Shown piece after piece: positions 7,363-11,607 of a DNA stretch of 11,607 nucleotides. The DNA is from Candidatus Solibacter sp. Its GTDB lineage: Bacteria > Acidobacteriota > Terriglobia > Bryobacterales > Bryobacteraceae. The stretch is taken from positions 2,425-14,031 of the forward strand of contig JAPKZC010000104.1 in assembly GCA_026394025.1 (NCBI GenBank), given 5' to 3'. Numbering within the stretch: the first letter of the stretch is position 1; the number at the start of each line of letters is the position of its first letter. Position numbers and translations under genes: made by a program. The notes below the pieces were generated by a model that ran no database searches, was not told the origin of the DNA, and saw only the letters and a program-made list of their open reading frames with translations.

Positions 7363-9408
7363 ATGAAATTGCACGGCATCCTATTTATTTTCGCCTTGGC
7401 TTTGCCCGTTGTGGCCGACGAAGGCATGTGGCTCTTCAACCAGTTTCCAGGGAATCAGGTGAAGCAGAAATACAGCGCCGAGGTGACTCCGGCCTTTCTG
7501 GAACATCTGCGCCTCTCCTCCGTACGCATCGGCGGCGGTTCGGGCTCGTTCGTCTCGCCCAATGGACTGATATTCACCAACCATCATGTGGCCAGCGATT
7601 GTATATCCAAACTCGGCAGCGGGCGGTACGACTACATGAAGGATGGCTTTTCGGCCACCGGCCAGTCGCAGGAACTGCAATGCCCCGACATGGAAGCCAA
7701 TGTCCTGGTGGCGCTGGAAGACGTGACGAAGCAGGTAAAAGAGGCCGCCAAGGACGAAACCGTGCCGGCCGAGGCTTTGCAGAAGCGCCGCGCGGCCATC
7801 GCCCGCCTCGAAAAGGAGTGCATCGACAAGACCGCCGACAATTGCGCCGTCGTCAAATTCTACTCCGGCGAGCGCTACGACCTCTATCAATATCGCCGCT
7901 ACACGGACCTGCGTCTGGTATTCGCCCCGGAATTCGGCATCGCCTTCTTCGGCGGCGATCCCGACAACTTCACCTACCCCCGCTATGACCTGGATATCGC
8001 GTTCCTGCGCGCCTACGAAAATGGCCAACCGGCCGCCACGCCGCAGTACCTGGCGTGGAGCGCCGCGGGCGTCAAGGATGCCGAGTTGGTCTTCGTGGCC
8101 GGGAATCCGGCAAGCACTTCGCGCCTGGCCACCGGTTCGCAGCTCGCCTTCTATCGCGACGCGCAATTGCCTCTGCAACTCGCGCGCCTCCAGACGCGTA
8201 TCGCCTTGCTGAGCGGATACGGAGCGCGCAACGAAGACAACCGGCGCGCCGGGCAGCGCTCCCTGTTCAGCTTTTCCAATAGCTTCAAGTCCCTGGAAGG
8301 GAAGCTCAGCGGCTTGAAAGACCAACGCCTTATGGAGCGAAAGGCGGCCTTTGAAAAGAAACTGCGCAAAGCCGTGGAGAGCGATCCCAAACTCGGCGAC
8401 AGCGCCGCCAAGGTCTGGGACGACGTGGCCCTGGCCTACAAGGCGTGGACGCCCATGGAGAAGCCCTTCGAACTATTGGAGCGCCCCGCCGCGCAGGGGT
8501 CGTCGCTGTTCCGCATCGCGCGCCAGATTGTGCGCCTCTCCGAGGAGCGCGCCAAGGCCAACGACCAGCGCCTGACCGAGTTTCGCGATAGCGCCCGCAA
8601 GACGCTGGAATTGGCGCTCTACTCACCGGCGCCCATCGATGACGGCCTGGAGATCGTTCTGCTCGCGCAGTACTTCGAAGAGTTGAAAGCTCTCGGCGAG
8701 AAGGAGGCCCCGGTAAAGGCGATCCTGCAAGGGCGCATGCCACGGCAGGCCGCCGAAGCTTACGTGCGCGGCAGCAAACTGAAGGATGTCGCCGAGCGCA
8801 AGCGCCTCGCGGCAGATCCCGACGCGCTGACGAAATCCGGCGACGCCATGATTCAGTTGGCGCAGTTGGTGGACGCGCCGGCGCGCAAGCTGCGCAAGAG
8901 ATACGAAGACTCCATCGAATCGCTGGAAGCGTCCAGCGTGGAGCGCATCGCGCAGTATCGCTTCAAGGTACTGGGCGCCACCGACTACCCCGATGCCACC
9001 TTCACGCCGCGTGTCTCCTTCGGCGTGGTCAAAGGCTATTCCGGCAAGACTCAAAAAGCCGTGCCGTTCGCCACCACCTTCGGCGGGCTCTATCAACGCG
9101 CCGGCAAGGACGATCCCTACATCCTGCCCGCGCGCTGGGTGGAAGCCAAAGCGTCGCTGGACCCCGTTGTGCCGTTAAACTTCGTGAGCACTTGCGACAT
9201 CACGGGCGGCAATTCCGGCAGCCCCACCGTGAACACCAGGCGCGAGATTGTGGGCATCGTGTTCGACGGCAATATTGAGAGCCTGCCCATCACGTATCAG
9301 TACAGCGAGGAACAGGCCCGCAGCGTCCATGTGGCGTCGCAAGGCATCGTGGAGGCGCTGAGGAAGATCTACCGCGCAGACCGCTTGCTGAAGGAAATGG
9401 GGCAGTAG
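7363..9408 (+). CDS. S46 family dipeptidyl-peptidase, DPP7-type
   Basis: An exported serine exopeptidase of 681 residues, the usual S46 length. The signal peptide MKLHGILFIFALALPVVA ends just before DEGMW, the conserved mature start of the family. The chymotrypsin-like triad reads H75 (FTNHHVAS), D211 (YDLDIAFLR) and S618 (TGGNSGSP), with a large helical insertion between Asp and Ser. Seventeen and eighteen residues after the Ser come D635 and G636 (VFDGNIES). In the family this Asp helps bind the substrate N-terminus; a Gly in the next position marks DPP7-like enzymes, which prefer hydrophobic P1, whereas DPP11 has Arg. It should release dipeptides from oligopeptides in the periplasm. The usual DNW motif is DNF here (201-203). 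The ATG at 7363 is preferred over a GTG at 7354 because it opens the signal peptide; no Shine-Dalgarno is visible. Confidence 0.92.
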   Translation: MKLHGILFIFALALPVVADEGMWLFNQFPGNQVKQKYSAEVTPAFLEHLRLSSVRIGGGSGSFVSPNGLIFTNHHVASDCISKLGSGRYDYMKDGFSATGQSQELQCPDMEANVLVALEDVTKQVKEAAKDETVPAEALQKRRAAIARLEKECIDKTADNCAVVKFYSGERYDLYQYRRYTDLRLVFAPEFGIAFFGGDPDNFTYPRYDLDIAFLRAYENGQPAATPQYLAWSAAGVKDAELVFVAGNPASTSRLATGSQLAFYRDAQLPLQLARLQTRIALLSGYGARNEDNRRAGQRSLFSFSNSFKSLEGKLSGLKDQRLMERKAAFEKKLRKAVESDPKLGDSAAKVWDDVALAYKAWTPMEKPFELLERPAAQGSSLFRIARQIVRLSEERAKANDQRLTEFRDSARKTLELALYSPAPIDDGLEIVLLAQYFEELKALGEKEAPVKAILQGRMPRQAAEAYVRGSKLKDVAERKRLAADPDALTKSGDAMIQLAQLVDAPARKLRKRYEDSIESLEASSVERIAQYRFKVLGATDYPDATFTPRVSFGVVKGYSGKTQKAVPFATTFGGLYQRAGKDDPYILPARWVEAKASLDPVVPLNFVSTCDITGGNSGSPTVNTRREIVGIVFDGNIESLPITYQYSEEQARSVHVASQGIVEALRKIYRADRLLKEMGQ

Positions 9409-9642
9409 CGCGGCCGTAACGCTCCCGCTCCCGGGAAACCCTGCCTTCGCGCACGAGGCGGGGCGAATGGGGTACCCTCTGGGTCCGTCCGCTCGGGACC
9501 CCGTGGTCCGGCTTTTGCGCTCCTTGTCCGCTACCGCGCGGGACGGGACACTAGACTCCGTCTTCGCTCCGCGCGGCCACGGCGTACGCGATCTGCGAAC
9601 CGCGGACCTCTTCCCAGACCGCCAAACTGATACCCTCAAAAC
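9409..9642. other. Intergenic region rich in GC hairpins, no gene seen
   Basis: This 234-base gap between the S46 peptidase and the BNR protein contains the palindrome GGGTACCC (9470-9477). It also has GGGTCC/GGACCC (9481-9486 with 9496-9501) and the alternative hairpin GGACC-CCGT-GGTCC (9496-9509). A larger stem is formed by CCGCGCGG at 9534-9541 and 9569-9576, with an inner GACGG/CCGTC pair (9542-9546 with 9558-9562). There is no T-run after any stem. The frames crossing it have no coding character. It could hold a dispersed intergenic repeat, the promoter or leader of the downstream gene, or a structured RNA. Confidence 0.5.
9534..9576. repeat. Strong GC stem-loop in the intergenic region
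   Basis: The outer stem is CCGCGCGG paired with a second CCGCGCGG (the octamer is its own reverse complement). The inner stem is GACGG (9542-9546) with CCGTC (9558-9562), closing an 11-base loop, and six bases (TTCGCT) are unpaired on the 3' side. Both stems can form on either strand. The function is unknown. Confidence 0.5.
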
Positions 9643-9834
9643 ATGCGTTCCGCTACCCTCGCCCTCGTACTCTGTGCCGCCGCTCACAGTGCCGCCCTGC
9701 CCGCCAATCTCTTCGATCAACTGCAATGGCGCATGATCGGCCCGTTCCGCGGCGGACGCATCTCCTCAGTCAGCGGCGTGGCAGGCGACAGCACCACGTT
9801 CTACTTCGGCAGCGTGGGTGGCGGCGTGTGGAAG

Positions 9835-11510
9835 ACGACTAACGCCGGCGTCACGTGGCTTCCCATCTTCGACCGGCAGCCCATCGCTTCCATCGGCGCA
9901 CTCGCCGTCGCGCCGTCGAACCCCAACGTGATCTACGTGGGCACCGGCGAATCCGATATCCGCAGCCAGATCAGCTTCGGCGATGGCGTCTACAAGTCCG
10001 CCGACGCCGGCAAGACGTGGCAAAACGTGGGCCTCCGCGACACTCGTCAGATCGCCGCCATCCAAGTGGACCCGCACAATCCCGATCTCGTTTACGTCGC
10101 TGCCCTCGGCCACGTTTACGGCCCGAACTCCACCGCGGACCCGAAACCGGCGCGGTCGATCTCGCTATCGACCCCACCAATTCCAAAACCATCTACGCAA
10201 CCGAGTGGACCGCCCACCGTCCGCCCTGGAGCACTTACGCTCCCATCGAAGGCCCCGGCAGCGGCCTCTTTAAGACCACCGATGGCGGCGACAACTGGAC
10301 GCAACTCGCCGCACACGGTCTGCCCGAAGTCCAATGGGGACGCAGCGGGGTCACCGTGGCCCCCGGCGGACGCCGCGTCTACGCCCTCATCGACGCTCCC
10401 GGCGCCGGCGGGCTCTACCGCTCCGATGACGCCGGCGCCACTTGGGCCCGCGCCTCCGCCGACGCCCGCATCACCAGCCGCAACTGGTACTTCGGCGCCA
10501 TCGTCGTGGACCCGAAGAACGCCGACGTGGTCTACGCTCCCAACGTAGCGCTGTATCGCTCTACCGATGGCGGCCGCAATTTCAACGTGCTGAAAGGCGC
10601 GCCCGGCGGCGACGACTACCGTGCTCTCTGGATCGACCCTACCGACACCCGCCGCATGATTAGCGGGGCCGACCAAGGCACCAATATCAGCGTCGATGGC
10701 GGCCAAACCTGGAGCACCTGGTACAACCAACCGACCGCGCAGATGTACCACGTGACCACCGACAACCAGTTCCCCTACCATGTCTACGGCCCCCAGCAGG
10801 ATGCCGGCCCCCCCGCCATTCCGAGCCGCACCGATCACGGCCAGATCGACGCCCGCGACTGGTATTCCGTTGGCGGCGGCGAGAGCGGCGCGATCGCGGT
10901 CGATCCCAAAAACCAGAACATTCTTTACGTCGGCAATTCCAACGGCGCCCTGTCGCGGTTCGACAAACGCACCGGGCAGGCGCAGAATATCACGCCCTGG
11001 CCGGTGCGCGGCGGCGTCTTCGGCAGCATATCCACCCAGAAATATCGCTTCCCCTGGACCGCCCCGCTGGTCTTTGCTCCGCTCGAGCCCGACACGCTCT
11101 ACTACGGATCGCAATACCTGCTGAAGACCACCGATGGCGGCCTCACCTGGCATGAGATCAGCGGCGATCTCACCGGCGATACCCGCAAAGACAAAGCCGC
11201 ACCCACCGTCCCGGTTACTCCCGAAAACGCGCGGGAACTAGGTTTCGGCGTGATCTACTCTATCGCTCCCTCGCCGTTGCGCGCCGGCATGGTGTGGGCG
11301 GGCAGCGATACCGGCCTGATCCACCTCACGCGCGACGGCGGCAAGACGTGGACCAATGTCACCCCGCCCGGCCTCGCCGCCTGGAGCAAGGTCACGCAGA
11401 TCGAAGCCTCGCACTTCGACCCCGCCACAGCCTGGGCCGCAGTGGATCGCCATCGCCGCGAAGACTACAAGCCGTACATCTACCGCACCCACGATTTCGG
11501 CACGACTTGG
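9835..11510 (+). repeat. Series of nine Asp-box (BNR) motifs in the propeller protein
   Basis: The motif S/T-x-D-x-G-x-x-W occurs at 9835-9858 (TTNAGVTW, with Asn for Asp) and 9997-10020 (SADAGKTW) in the first frame. In the second frame it occurs at 10275-10298 (TTDGGDNW), 10422-10445 (SDDAGATW), 10560-10583 (STDGGRNF), 10689-10712 (SVDGGQTW), 11127-11150 (TTDGGLTW), 11328-11351 (TRDGGKTW) and 11487-11510 (THDFGTTW). Asp boxes sit on propeller hairpins, so at least nine blades or partial blades are encoded. Their continuation in the second frame proves the frame break lies inside one ancestral gene. Confidence 0.85.
10120..10148 (+). other. Frameshift / internal deletion junction in the BNR gene
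   Basis: Upstream codons read GGC CCG AAC TCC (GPNS) in the frame of the 9643 start. From 10131, CAC CGC GGA CCC GAA ACC GGC (HRGPETG) reads in the frame that carries the rest of the protein. The two segments abut with no spacer, where homologues have an Asp-box segment, so sequence has been lost and the frame changed at the same place. Confidence 0.75.
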
Positions 11511-11607
11511 TCGCTCGCCGCCGATGGCCTCGTCGAACCGGCCCACCTCAACTCCATCAGGGAAGACCCCGCGCGCCAAGGCCTGCTCTACGCCGCTACC
11601 GAACTCG

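Larger units (their letters stand above)
9643..11607 (+). pseudogene. Secreted Asp-box (BNR / VPS10-sortilin-like) beta-propeller protein, frameshifted and cut by window edge
   Basis: The first part runs from the ATG at 9643: signal peptide MRSATLALVLCAAAHSAALP, then WRMIGPFRGGR and FGSVGGGVWKTTNAGVTW, the standard opening of large exported BNR-repeat proteins of Acidobacteria and Bacteroidetes. Homology runs through GHVYGPN (up to about 10128), after which this frame turns to Pro/Ser/Thr-rich noise and stops at 10548. From 10131 the frame starting HRGPETGAVDLAIDP carries the true protein without a stop to the right edge (492 codons), including WYFGAIVVDP, GADQGTNISVDGG and a series of Asp boxes. 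Family members I know have about 20 more residues at the junction, including an Asp box, so a deletion that is not a multiple of three is likely. The fold is a beta propeller; the role (glycan binding, hydrolysis or sortilin-like binding) is not established. The 3' end is missing. Confidence 0.85.

Noticed and set aside
9409..9470. Intrinsic terminator after the S46 peptidase
   Set aside because: CCCGGG-type GC pairing is present but no stem is followed by a T-run.
9175..9736. Frames crossing the 9409-9642 gap on both strands (9467-9736 plus, 9175-9726 minus)
   Set aside because: Low-complexity Arg/Ser/Pro translations overlapping real genes, with no ribosome-binding site or domain.
10116..11153. 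345-codon minus-strand frame opposite the BNR gene
   Set aside because: Gly/Ala/Val-rich shadow of repeated GGC/GCC codons; the plus strand carries the Asp boxes.

Overview
The window looks like chromosomal DNA from a GC-rich acidobacterium, probably of the Solibacter/Bryobacter type. This is inferred from gene content: an Oar-like TonB-dependent receptor with an N-terminal carboxypeptidase-regulatory-like domain, an S46 dipeptidyl-peptidase, a multi-Asp-box 'BNR/sortilin-like' exported protein, and a GH29 fucosidase. I see no tRNA, rRNA, CRISPR array, transposase or integrase.

Layout. Minus strand, read from about 7264 down to 1: TonB-dependent outer-membrane receptor (7264-4037); patatin-like lipase (3991-3260); a small conserved protein of unknown function (3255-2932); a small zinc-ribbon protein with an acidic linker and a C-terminal AT-hook (2919-2521); a GH29 alpha-L-fucosidase with an F5/8C (discoidin-like) domain (2511-1036), interrupted by an in-frame TGA; and a membrane glycosyltransferase of the ceramide-glucosyltransferase type (1039 down past position 1). 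From the patatin onward the genes are separated by 4, 12 and 9 bases and then overlap by 4, so they are almost certainly one transcript. The TonB receptor lies 45 bases upstream of the patatin and may or may not be part of it.

Plus strand, read from 7363: an exported S46 dipeptidyl-peptidase (7363-9408) whose S1 signature residue is the DPP7-type glycine; a 234-base intergenic stretch rich in GC hairpins; and a secreted Asp-box (BNR/VPS10-like) beta-propeller protein (9643 to past the right edge), whose reading frame is broken near 10130.

How the genes may work together. The S46 peptidase and the TonB receptor are divergently transcribed from one short region of about 100 bases. Peptide trimming in the periplasm plus outer-membrane uptake would be a natural scavenging pair, but the receptor's ligand cannot be read from the sequence. 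The minus-strand cluster combines a lipid acyl hydrolase, a fucosidase, a lipid glycosyltransferase and a possible DNA-binding protein, which suggests envelope glycolipid or glycan remodelling; this is inference.

Two of the seven larger genes carry lesions: the GH29 nonsense codon, and a BNR frameshift with an apparent missing Asp-box segment. They may be true gene decay or errors in a draft or metagenomic assembly. I found no clear new defence or mobile system. The most unusual items are the zinc-ribbon/AT-hook protein, the operon it sits in, and the two broken genes.
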